Part shown: positions 52,901 through 64,000 of the stretch, in pieces | Layout: each line of letters starts with the position of its first letter | Position numbering within the stretch: the stretch's first letter is position 1 | Assembly (NCBI RefSeq): GCF_000247815.1 | Contig: NC_021683.1 | Coordinates: forward strand, 8,874,148-8,938,147 | DNA length: 64,000 nucleotides | Origin: Ficedula albicollis | Taxonomy: Eukaryota > Chordata > Aves > Passeriformes > Muscicapidae | Direction of reading: 5' to 3' | Translations under genes and position numbers: made by a program | Notes under the pieces: generated by a model | The model's database searches: none | What the model saw: only the letters and a program-made list of their open reading frames with translations | Told to the model about the DNA's origin: nothing

Positions 52901-55900
52901 TGTGGGCGACCGCACATCTGAGTCAGGTGGGCTGGGGAGCAAACCCTGTGCTCAGAACCAGAAACAGCTACAGCAAGTCTCAGCCTAAAGATGGTCTGTC
53001 AAACATCTTGGGCCCAATCTGTGGAGAAATTTTTTGTCAGTTTATTACACAGCCAGTACTGCTCACCTGCTAATGATGGTTAGCAGAGCCACATAAAAGG
53101 AGAGACTGCAGTACCAAAGGGGCTCTTGCTCTGAGGGACTGAGGAGTGCAGGATTCTGAAGGGCTGACCAGATGCAAGGAAAGCACCTCTCTGTTGTCTA
53201 CCAAAGTCAAGGGCTCTATGCACTGGAGAGGATATGTCATGTTCAAATGTAGCAATTAGGGCTTCTGTTAGAAAATCTATACTCTGCTTTACAGGACTTC
53301 TGACAAGTAATAACAGGAGATTAGCAGAGTACAGAGGGGCTCTGAAGCTCCTGACAGCAGAGTTATTCTCTTTAAGATGGAGCTGTTGATAGGCAACCAA
53401 GTTAAAAGTTGGCAAGATACTGCTGATGTCTTCTCTTTACTCTCATCCTTTTCTTCTAACCCTTTTAGCTTCTACCTGCACACAATAGATGTTCTAAAAC
53501 AGTCACCTCTTTAAATCTGGAGAGGAAAAACTGCCCATTTTTTAAGGGTTACCCAAGTTATCTCCCCTGGTCAATTCTGCCTGGAACCTGACTGCTCCTC
53601 TCCAGCCACCTGTTTATCTGGGGGCAGCTTTGTGTCCTCTGAGCACAGAAGGACCCAAGTCATGGCTTTGAGACTAAGAACCTAAGTTTTAGATACTTTT
53701 ATTTGGGAGAGAAATAAGCTCAATCACCTTCACAATAAAGGCTTTTCTGGGCTCTGGCTCAACTGCTTTGGCATTGCAGAAGTGTAGGAGGAACTTCTGG
53801 TTTTAGGGTTCCTGAAACTGAGAACAGTCAGGAGCTCAGCCATGGAGGAGAGGGAAACTCAAGTATGAAATCTAAGCCCTCATATTGCTTTTTTAAAAGT
53901 TTCTAAAGAAGTGGAAAACAACAAACTGTGTCATAAAGTTTGACCCTTGGGAACTCCTCTGGCCTTGACTTCTAAACATCTTTTTACCTCTTTGTAGCTT
54001 GTTTTGCTCTCTATTTAGATCCTGCTTTGTGTACGTGCTGTCTCCCTGCTCACCTTCTGGAAATCTGAAGCTGCCTTGCCACCCTAAGGCTGTTCAGCAA
54101 CCCACTGGTCAGCTCCAGCCACAGAACCTGTCCACCAGACAACCCCATGGTGGTGCCCAGTGTGCCAGTGGTAAGTGCCACAGGGAGCGTGCAGGAACAG
54201 CAGATTTCAACCTGCTGTGTCCTAACTTCAGACATTGTACAGTCTGAAAGTTCTCTTTACTCACTTAAGCTTAATTGCACAAACCATAAAAGCTTCCACT
54301 CTTGTTCAGTGGCAGCTCTGGAACTGACTAATCCAAACCCTAAGTGCTTCCCAGCCCTTCCAGTGATATAGAGGACAGTGGATTTGGCTTCAGGTATCAG
54401 AAGTTCCCAGCTGGCAAAACATAAAAGCTTGTAACTTTTAAGGTCTAGTAGGCTGCTCTCTTTCAATGCTTGTGTGTGAAGGGTGTGAGGCTTGTTACTT
54501 ATTGGTACTGAGTCACTGGGATGCAAAACTTGGACTGAAGCACTGGGAAAGTTCACAGCTCCAAACTGACCTGACCCTACGACTCAGGATGCCTGTGTAA
54601 GCACTATATGAAATGTAACTTTAAGGTCAGGTTCAAAACCTAAAGATTCCAGCACTGTGAGAAATAACTTGAGTGAGTTTGGAGAAGTAACTTGCAAGAG
54701 TTTAGAGAACTAATAGGAAGTAGAGACTTAACTAAAAGACACCCAGCATCTTTGAAGGCGGGAGAATCTCAGGATGTGGCAACTGAATGGGCAAATATTG
54801 CAACAGCCTCAGATACTCAGAGATTTTCCCACCCACTACCAGGCAGATGAGTTTGGAAACAGCAGCAATGACCTGTAGACCACCAAAATGGAGTGTTCTG
54901 TAAGAGACCACTTACAGGCACAGAAATCCCTGAGATGCTTCCAACCTCATTTCAAGTTCACAAAGTACAGCAAAGGCAAAAGGGAGTGGTAAAATTGAGA
55001 GATGTGGAGGACAAAAGGCAGAAAGAAGGATACAAACCCAAGACAAGTAAATATTCAGTACTGTCTCACTTCTGAGTTTTCTTCAGTGTACAAAGCATAC
55101 ATACTCTGCTGGACTTTTTCTTTCCCTGCCAGCCTGGCACAAGCCCAAATTAAAACTAAAGCATATTTTTCACAATGCAGGTTTTTTCACCCGATCTCAT
55201 CCTACTACTGATACTGGACATGGTAGCAAATATAATCAAGAAAGTAAGCACTAGAGTGAGTCTTGGAGTTAAATCAGGAAAGCAAAGGTTATGGGAGGTG
55301 GGAATGGTCACTGGATACTTGGACAGCTTGACATGATTGACCTCATGGGGGAAAAAACCTAGAAGAGAAGCCATAGGGTGTTGAGGGAAAAGAAATAGCA
55401 AAGGAGGTTTATTGTCTCCTTAAACACATGCACAGCATTAGGTGAAAACACAGAAAGAGAGATTACATACCTCACTATTGGTTACGGGTCAGGCTGTGAC
55501 CTCACGTTAAATCATCTTACTCAACAAGCAAAATCTTTTGCTGGGTAACTTTTCCCCAAATGTTCAATTTTCCTCCTATTAATTTTTCCTACAATAGTAA
55601 CTTTCTGCTTGAGGAAAAGCTGATGTTTATGATTGCACTTCCAAATGCCAAAGAGCCTCAAGAATCCAAACAGACCCGTGATTACCTGACAAGTACACTA
55701 TTTTAAAATCTCTTGCAGCAAAAAAAAAACGATGGTTAGGCAAAAGTATACATAAATAGCAGTCAGCTTGGTGTCATTATCCCAAATACAAAAAACATTT
55801 TGGGAACTCGTTTATGTGCTGAATATTTCATTCAGTCCTGCAGTGCAGTGACTCCCTAAACCTCTCAGGCTGAGCTCTGCTTTTGAGGCTCTAATTTGCT

Positions 55901-57089
55901 GTTGCCATGACATTGTTAATGTCTGAATTGCTTTTTTTAACCACTTTTTTCCTTTTTTTCAATCTCTTGCAGAGGCATTCTGAAATAGTGGGCATGAGCT
56001 GATCCCGTGGAGCTGCCTGCATGTCCTCAAAAATAACAGGAGAGTGTTCATTTTTACAAGCTTTTTGGCTGATAGACTACTGATGGATGGATAATTACAA
56101 TCCTAATGGGTGATAGCTTTTTAATTGGAGAAACCACAACAAACCTCTCTGACCTAAGTGAGATCATTTTGGCTTTGGTGGGGGAGGGGAGAAGGGTGCT
56201 ATTTCATCTCTGTTTTTTCTTAAATAATGACAATCAGAAAAAATTATTATTAAAAAGAAGTAACATCCTTGTTCTCTTATGCTTAATTGGGCTTCCAGAG
56301 TAAAATGTACAGGATAACATTAAATTTCTCAGTAGTGAGTTTATCAACATACTTGCTTCCCAGATCCAAATGAGAAGGGTGAAATCTCTGTCAAGGTCAA
56401 CCTTAGCAGAATGGCATTACTTGCTCAGGAACATTTTTTGCAGGAGATGTACTTACTTTAATGGGGTAATACCTTCCAATTACCAGGCTTCTTAATAATA
56501 CAGCAGCATTTGCTGTCCAAGGGTTTAAAGAGGATGTTTTTGGTCGTTCTGAATAATAGGTCAGCTCAGCTCAGCCTCCCTTGGGCTTTGAATCTTCCCT
56601 CTCTCTGATCAGCCGACCTGGATATGCCCATCCCTTTGAGACTCAGATGGCAGCAAGTGCTCCCATTTCACCTGTAACAGCAGCTACCCCAGACTGGCAA
56701 ATACCTCCCTGCCAGGGAGGGCAAGGAGATGGAGCCCAGGCTGTCTCTGCTGCTTTCTTGAGGGGCAGATCTCAAGAGCCTTCTGAGCCTAAAGCTGAAG
56801 TGACACAGCTCAGGTCACCTGCTGTCAGCTCCTCCCAGCAAATGTGTGCAGTATTAGTCCCAGTTGCTGTCCCAGCATGAGCCTGAGATAGACTCCAAAG
56901 AGGAAAAGGTGAAAAAGAGAGAGACAATCCTCTGTCATCAGTATTATGCCTTTGAGATATGCCTCTGATTACCAAGGCTAGAGAAGTGAGGAATGTTTAA
57001 CGAGGGTCCAAACTTTAAAAAAAGTACCGAGCTTGACAGAATGAACAGCGTATTCTTAGTCATATAATTTAGTTTTAGGAGGTCCTGTG

Positions 57090-57165
57090 AGGAGCAGGAT
57101 GTTAGATGTAATGAGCCTTATGGGTCCCTTCCAGCTGACAGTCTGTGACTCTCTGATCCTCTAAA
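57090..57165 (+). mobile_element. Possible CR1 3' tail fragment
   Basis: A short stretch resembles the last ~70 bp of a CR1 copy: TATGGGTCCCTTCCAGCTGA, then TCTGTGACTCTCTGATC in place of the usual GATTCTATG terminal repeats. It is too short and diverged to be certain. Confidence 0.45.
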
Positions 57166-57292
57166 GGCACTGTTAGGACTGTAGATGAAACTTTAGCAAC
57201 TGTCATGACACAGAAGACAGGCAGGAGGGTGATGATAGTGCTCAGGAGAGCTGTCCTTAGCTGTCAGATGTGCCAGCTCCCAGGAAGGGGCT

Positions 57293-57328
57293 GATACTGG
57301 GACATACTGGGAAATACTGGGGCACTGG
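57293..57328. repeat. Imperfect 10-bp tandem repeat
   Basis: The core TACTGGG recurs every 10 bp three times, followed by a degenerate CACTGG unit. It is a short minisatellite-like array with no evident function. Confidence 0.75.
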
Positions 57329-58445
57329 TAGATCCCACACCTGTGAGCTGGGCTGTGCTGTAACGCAGTGGCATGTGCAGTAGTGATGCCTCTTAATGGC
57401 ACCGCTTTAAATTCTGACATAACAAGCAGAGATCCAAACCAGTTGCTCCCAAATGTTCACTCTGACAGGAGAGATGGTGTTTCCTTAATGCCCTGGACAG
57501 ATGCAGTTGGTGTCTTTTCAGTTTGATCTCTGCTGGGTGGCTCTAATCAATTTCTTGAGCAAAGACTCCTCTCTCACTAGGGCTTTCTCAAGTCGGTGAT
57601 AGAATTCCTATTCAATGAAAGAAGGAGTCCACAAATGTTAGGTTTTTTTGGGGCCATACAGAGTGCAAACCACTGCTCAAAACCTAATAATCCATAATGG
57701 CTCTAAATATTTCCGTGCTTCAGTCTCAGTTTTTATAGGTACATCTGAAAATAAATACTGCTCTTAGAACGCACTGACAGTGACATCTGAGTACTTCCAG
57801 GAACCTACACTATAAAAATGTCTGCCCACCACTGAAATGAACACAGATTGACATTTCAGATAACAAACAAATGCCTTTGATTTTCTCTGTGTGCCAAGGA
57901 ACACTGATATTGTCTCTGTCTCCTGGGCATTCCTCAATGTGCCTCATTAGAACGTTATGAAATGTTGCTCTATTTGTTCTGTTGTAAAATACCAAAACAA
58001 GCCCTGGGGCCAGATTGACTCCATGGGAGCTGGATGTGCTCAGGCTGAGGATTGGCCCTGTGCATGGGGATGCTTGTGCCTGGCGTGGCTGGGGCAGGGA
58101 GGGCTGGAAGAAGAGGGGACAAAGGGAGAGACTCTTCTTTGGCACATTCCTGCTGTTTTCTTCCAACAGCTCAGCTAAGGAAAGCCCTAACCTGGAGCTG
58201 CTGCTCTTTAACGTAGAAGCTTGGCAAGACAAATTTTGCCGTGTTAACACAGCATTTCAAAGGTTTCAGAATCTAAGAAAGAGGTGGAGGCAAAGGCAGA
58301 TAGAGAGCACTTTTAGAAATGGTTGTTTTTCTGAAGTTGGAACTCTTAAGCTAAACAGATAACTGAGAACATCTGAAAATATCACAAGAACTCAACAGTC
58401 TTACTGTGTCTTTTCACTTGATAAATACCAGGAAAAAGTGCTTGG

Positions 58446-58449
<4 letters not shown>

Positions 58450-58483
<34 letters not shown>
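58450..58483. repeat. 34-bp poly-T / poly-A homopolymer
   Basis: An uninterrupted run of T on the + strand, followed by AAATAAACACTTGAC. Read on the minus strand it is TTTATTT followed by A34, as expected at the 3' end of a poly(A)-tailed retroposed sequence, but a slippage-expanded homopolymer is equally possible. No target-site duplication was found. Confidence 0.95.
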
Positions 58484-58487
<4 letters not shown>

Positions 58488-59099
58488 AAACACTTGACAA
58501 GAGCAAACCAGAGGTCCAAGGTTAAAACATACATGGAAAAACTTTCTATGGCTAATTTTGCCACTGCATTTAACAAGTCTTTGGTGTTCACACCTACTAA
58601 GGAGTTTCTTAATGATCCGAAGTGGTTATTAGATCTACAAAGACAGGGTGAACAGTAGTACAAACAGTCACAATACACAGAGAATCAGCCCACACCTCTT
58701 GTGCTATTCCAGATGCCACTGTGTTAAAGGGGAATGTCTAATCCTGTCCTGTGCTAATCCCATCATGTTTGCTTAACGACATTAGTCCAGTTGCTCCCAA
58801 GATCTTTCCCTCTACTATGAATAATCTGGAAGCTCAAGTGGCAAAGGCCCATTTCCATTTTTAGAGATTTAAATGTCAGCCACAAACTTAGATATAGATT
58901 GGTCTGGAGATCTACCAAATATGGATTCTTCAAAATTCAGTCCTTTCAGAAAGGTCAGAAGTAACTGGGATTGCAAAATCTCCTCTAGCCTGGCAAGCTT
59001 GCTCTGAGTTGCCATGCTTTGGACTAAGTGAGTCCTGGCTTTGGACAGAGCTTCAACAGTGTCTTTTAATCCTGGTATTTCAGACGTCATGATGGGATG
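58484..59099 (-). pseudogene. Possible decayed endogenous retrovirus env (TM) remnant
   Basis: On the minus strand a 73-codon frame (59090-58869) encodes a leucine- and alanine-rich, heptad-like segment beginning MTSEIPGLKDTVEALSKA, with predicted coiled-coil character. In the same frame further downstream, about 58692-58632, is a hydrophobic run broken by stop codons, followed by a basic segment (PLRIIKKLL) near 58620. The order of heptad helix, linker, membrane span and short basic tail resembles the transmembrane subunit of a retroviral envelope. Several stops interrupt the frame and no LTR, gag or pol was recognised, so it is non-functional if it is one. The sequence ends at a 34-A run (minus strand), which would also fit a retroposed transcript. 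It could instead be chance composition. Confidence 0.25.
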
Positions 59100-62000
59100 T
59101 TGCCATGTGGACTCACATCAGCTTTATGTACAAATCAAAGTGGTGCATAATTGCTGGCTTCAAACCCTTGAAGAATTTGCCCTGCATGATATAGTTAATA
59201 CAAAACTTGAAAATACTGTGATGGAACAAATTAGAGTGGCGTGAAATAGGATTGTAGTTACAACATCTAATTAGAAAGCTCTGTGAATTATACACTTTTT
59301 ATTCTATGTAAGCTGGTTATAAATAGGACAGAAAGATAGACCAACAAAAAGTTGCTTCTTGAAACCTGCAATGCAAAAGAGTATTATAGGATCAGCTCTT
59401 TTACCAGAAACCAGAGCATTTTATGGACTTCCTGGCTCAAGCCCTGGGTAGCTGATTCCCAGGATAGCAAAGATTAGTTTTTCTGGTTCCACATGCCCAA
59501 ATTAAGTACTTCAGCTCATGTTTTCTTCTGGGTAGAGACTAAGGGGTTGTTGACTACATTTTTAAAGTTTGTGCTTGAAGATGAGGTGCTTTCACTGAGC
59601 AGTCATTTCTCAACCTACTGTACCTGCATCAGCCTAGCAGATATAGAGGGTTGTTGATACAGAGGGTTCCTGGACCTAATGCTCTGTTCATAATGGGTAT
59701 GGCTCTATTACCTGTTTGAGGACTTTCTCTCTGGAGCACCTGGATATGGTGGTGGCAGCAGAACCTCACTGTGTAGGCTGAGGTTTAGTACAGCCTGCAA
59801 AAGTATCTGTCTTCCTCCACCTACACATTAAGATAGAAATGGCTTTGCTCCGACAGATGTCTCAGGGCTGGCTGGCTCCAGCATCCCTGGACTGATGTGT
59901 GAAGAAGGCAGGAGGGCTGCTTCAGAGATGAGGGCAATGTGCAGACCCAAGGGAACTGTCCCCTTCCCCTCTGGCACTGTGTGTTTGCTACAAGACCTCT
60001 ATTCCTGAATGAACACCCAGGGACTCCCTGTGCTGCCATCTCAGTCTCCTGGCATAATTTCTGTGAGACACACCAACACTGTTTGACATTTAATAAACTG
60101 ATTTGGTTTTAGTTTTGTTTCTTAGTTGCCAATAAAGTGCCTTATTGCCACCACAACAGAAGGACATCCATGGGAAGCATGGGAAAAGCAGGGCTGGATT
60201 ACCCCTAGCCTTGTCTGGCTATTCTGTGCAGAGTGGCTGTCAATCTGTAGGTGTGTGCTGCCAGGACCGTGGGGTGCTTTGGTTTTGACTTGGTATGAGA
60301 GAGAGAAAACATACAGGCAGGCCTGCCAATGTTTCTTTCCTGACATCTCACCTTAGAGGGTGGAAAAAGAAGCCCAACTCCGAGCTAAACAGCCTTGGGC
60401 AGTGTGTATGAACGAAAGGCTTCTGGCTTCTGCCTGTGCCTCCAAAGGGGTGCTGAGCAGCAGGTCTGTGTCAGGGTGTGCTGGCAGTGAGCACATCAGC
60501 CTTGCCCTCTCCCCACAGAGAGGCACTGCAGCATTTAGAAGCCTGGGGATGAAGGCTTGGTGGTGGGGATGGTCCACGTGAGCCATCTGCTCTCTTGGGC
60601 TGCTCCCTGCCATGTTGTGTGTTGTATCTGCAAGGCAGAGCCTGCTTTTGGAGCCAAGCCATTCCCAGTGATAACGGATGGGACAGCTTTAGCCCTGTTT
60701 ATTTCAGCCTGTCCCAGCCAAAAGCTCAACTTGTGGATGAAAGGAATAGCTGTTCACAGAGCTAGGAGAGTACATGCAGATCTGACCTTTAGAACAACCT
60801 TTTGCAGTTACAGAGATGCTACGTTTATCACTCCACTACTTGCTATTCTATTTAGCATTCAGCTAGAACCTACTGCTCCTTTCTTTCCTGTAAGAGCTGC
60901 AAATAACCATCTAAGGATCTTTGCTGGTGGTCCTGCACATAAAACTGGATCTCCTTTTCTTCACACATCAAGCCCTTTATTTCTGACTGCTCCTAGCATA
61001 TGTCCATTCAGATTTAGGTGCTGGTCACTGCTTCAGCTGCCCTGGATTTACAGCTGTAATTTTCTGTGTCTGCACAAAGATGCTGGTGGTTCACCAAATT
61101 GTTTCACACAACATTGTGATGTCTGGTTCAAGCCCAGAACCATGGTAACCCTCAAGTCTCTGCGGCTTTGTAAGAATTTAATCTCTCAGCACTGCCACCT
61201 TTATCACAGTCATTAATGGGCACTTTTCATTAGCAGTCTCCCTTTCCAGGCCAACTGAGAGGAAACAGAAATGAAGTTGGTCTCTCCCTGTGGCATGCTT
61301 GGGCTCAGGCTGCCATTTGCAGAGGATCCTTGAGCAAAGCTCACCTGAATCCTGCCACTTGCCTTGAGAGGAAGCAGTTATACTTACCCCAGCTCCTGCC
61401 CCAAAGGAGAGGAGCTGTCTGGTTCAGTGAGGAAGATGAGAGTGAAGTCAGCATTGCCCCTGCTCACCACTCTTTAGCCCATAGATGATCACTCCTCTCC
61501 AGAACAGCCAAGAGAAGAATGCAGTTCAGTGCTGGTGGGGGAGATTAGGGATGAACTGGAAACTGCCGTGGCATTACTAAACCTCCTTTGTGGTTTGACT
61601 GTAGCAAGCTGATCAGTAACTCGTGGTCTGAATCTGAACTAGGAGCTGCATAATCAGTATGAAGTGAAATCTGATTTTTCTGGCTCAAGGAACTTGCTGG
61701 ATTCATTCTCTCCAATCCCAGGCAATACCCTCCAGCTTCTTAAGGAAAAGGGCTTAGAACTGCACGGTGTGCTGGTGCTGCCTGACACGTATAATAGGGT
61801 TTGCAAGGGCTGCTGGGGAGAACATCTGTTTACATCTGGAATTTAGCTTGCAGAAAGCTGGTGCTTTGTGGTGGAGTTGGCTCCTGAGCTCAGTTCTCTT
61901 CCTAAAGGGTCACTGAAGACTCTTGAGCACTGGAACTAATTTTTGGCAATCTCTGGGAGGATTTCAAGGAAGTCAGATAATGACAGTATGGGCTGATAGG

Positions 62001-64000
62001 CTTCCCACCCCCATCAGCCTTTACTGTTTATTTGGTGTCCACTCTTCCTTTGCAAAGTTGATGGCAAAGGAGAAAAGGACACAGTGCAATAGCCCGCTCA
62101 CTCTCTCCATCCTTTGTGCTCTTGGATTGGCCTGGAGATACAAAGCTGAAAATGCATGCTGGCAAGCAGAGTGAGCCCAGAAGTGCAGTGCCTGCCCAGA
62201 ATTTTAGGGGACAGATGATTAGTGGTGAAAAGGCAGCTCAGAGCTGCTGCTGCCTGTGTGGATTAGTATTAGCAGCCCTCTCCTGATCATCTTTCTTCTA
62301 CTTACAGATGTATCAGCAAGTACAACTGCACAAAAGTATGCTTTCTGGTAATTTAAGTGTGATGGGCTTGGCTGGCTTGTGGTAAAGGGAGCTGGGGGAC
62401 ACTGAGCCCAGACACTGCATGAGTGGGGTCAGGCCTTGCACCCTACAGCTCCTTCAGGAATGAGGAGAGGAGAGCCAGAAAAAGGGTGTCACCCCAAGAG
62501 GTGGCTTTTAAGCTGATTCAATGTCTGTGCATACAGCCCATGACTGAAATAAGCACAGCTGTGGTTTGGGTCTGGTGCCTCTTGGTTTCTGAAACCTCAT
62601 GGCCTGGGGAGCCTTTATGCTGAAATTGCTCAGTCCTCATGCTGGAGGACAGGCTTCCTCCTCCTGCTGTGTGATGCAGGGCTTTAAGGTTGGGATTATT
62701 TTAAAGGTGTAAATTTTTTGCTTGCATCACCAACAAGAAATAGAAGATGCTCAACACTTGGTCCGTAACAACATAAAGATCATCTGATCCAAAAGCTCAG
62801 TCCTGCAGAGCTTTATATGCTGCTACAAATCATCCTAGAGCCTTCCCTCTTGAAGAGAAAGTTGAGGAAATAGGGATTTTTGCCTACTCACTGGTCACAA
62901 GAACTGCCTGAACTTGGCTCACAATCCACTGTAATGCTGAATATGGTCTTTTCAGCCTCTGTTTGACTTTTGCCTCTGGAGCAAATTAAATAAAGAAGGC
63001 TGCAATGGCAGCATGCACAGCCCAACTGCAGACAGCAGATTTACCTGGGTGAAGGGTCTCACGAGTGGAAGTGAGCATGGGAAGAATCAAAAGCCACAGC
63101 AGCTATGAGATTATGAGATGCAGAACTTGAACTTGCTAGCAAAAGATGTCCATCTTGGTGGGAACTGTTGCAATGTGCATTGAGGGCAGCTGGAGTAAGA
63201 CAAAAGCCTATTTAAAACCAAGGAACTCAAATGAGGACAGCACAGATATCACCAGTTAGAAACATGCCCATGGCAGAGGAACTTGGCAAGAGAAAAGCTT
63301 TCTAAAGCTTATAGGACCAATAATAGCAATTAAGAATAAAAGCTGGAAAAAAAATGGCTGTGAGACCTTTGGCTAAGGTGCTGGTGAGGTGGTGAGGAAA
63401 AACTAGCCTAAAATTCCCCTGTCCTTGGCATCCACAGTGTCACACCACACCTCCAGATAGGCTGTGTTGCAAACCTGCCCTGCAGAAAAGAAAAAAATTC
63501 CACAAGCATGATGACATGTTGAAGGGGGAAAGAGAGGTGAGACCTGCTCCTCACTTGGAAGAAATGAATTTGTACCTTTACAGAAGAATTCAAACTCACT
63601 GGTTGGTGGCTACTGGTACCTCTTTCTTCTCAGAAATAAAATCTTTTATTGCCTGTAATACCATCTACCAGCACTAAAAGCTCTCACAAATTTAAATAAA
63701 AACACAGTAAAATTGCCAAGCCAAACACTTTCCTGGACTCAGAAAACTCTGTTTCTCTGCCATTGCCTCCTTTTGCTTGGCTTTGATGGCACAAACAGAG
63801 ACACGGGTGTGAGCAGGGCCGAGCTGTGATCCAAAGGGAGCGAGCATGGCTGTGTCCTGCTGTGCCCTTCCTGAGGAGCACTGGGCAATGAGGTTTCTCC
63901 TCTGGAGCACAGCAGATGCTGGCAGTTAGAAGGGAGCAGGATGGGGACCTTTTCCTTCCCAAACATGTAAAGCGTTATTTTGGAGATGAAATCCTGTTTG

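Noticed and set aside
59041..59244. Protein-like + strand frame opposite the possible env remnant
   Set aside because: It has no ATG at its start, is antisense to the better-supported minus-strand reading and has no recognised domain.

Overview
The window is vertebrate nuclear DNA, most likely from a bird. It holds one recognisable gene, read on the minus strand: GNAO1, the alpha subunit of the heterotrimeric G protein Go. Three consecutive internal coding exons are visible with correct splice sites, phases and lengths. They are 161 bp at 30554-30714, 129 bp at 7545-7673 and 130 bp at 6732-6861. Together they encode about residues 102-241 of the 354-residue protein, covering most of the helical domain, switch I and switch II. 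By family numbering they are exons 4, 5 and 6. Exons 1-3 must lie beyond position 64000, and exons 7-8 (including the alternative A/B forms) beyond position 1. Avian origin is inferred from short 3'-end fragments of CR1-type LINEs, the very low density of other interspersed repeats and the absence of recognisable mammalian SINEs/LINEs.

The layout along the + strand is as follows. 1-6731 is part of intron 6. It contains a CR1 fragment and a 945-bp tandem duplication that looks perfect by eye; its right edge lies 205 bp from the exon 6 donor. 6732-6861 is exon 6. 6862-7544 is the short intron 5 (683 bp). 7545-7673 is exon 5. 7674-30553 is intron 4 (22.9 kb), with a long homopolymer, a hexamer repeat, a CR1 fragment and a striking 105-bp near-perfect hairpin. 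30554-30714 is exon 4. 30715-64000 is part of intron 3, with two more CR1 pieces, small tandem repeats, a polypurine tract, CpG clusters, a second smaller hairpin and a decayed stretch next to a 34-bp poly-T that may be an old retroelement.

About 99% of the window is intronic. Of the many open frames, none outside the three exons has convincing protein features; they are treated as chance frames apart from a few low-confidence observations. The best candidates for something undescribed are the 25775-25879 hairpin, whose sequence differences are all G-U wobbles if read as + strand (antisense to GNAO1) RNA, the unmutated 945-bp duplication beside exon 6, and the possible retroviral remnant at 58484-59099.
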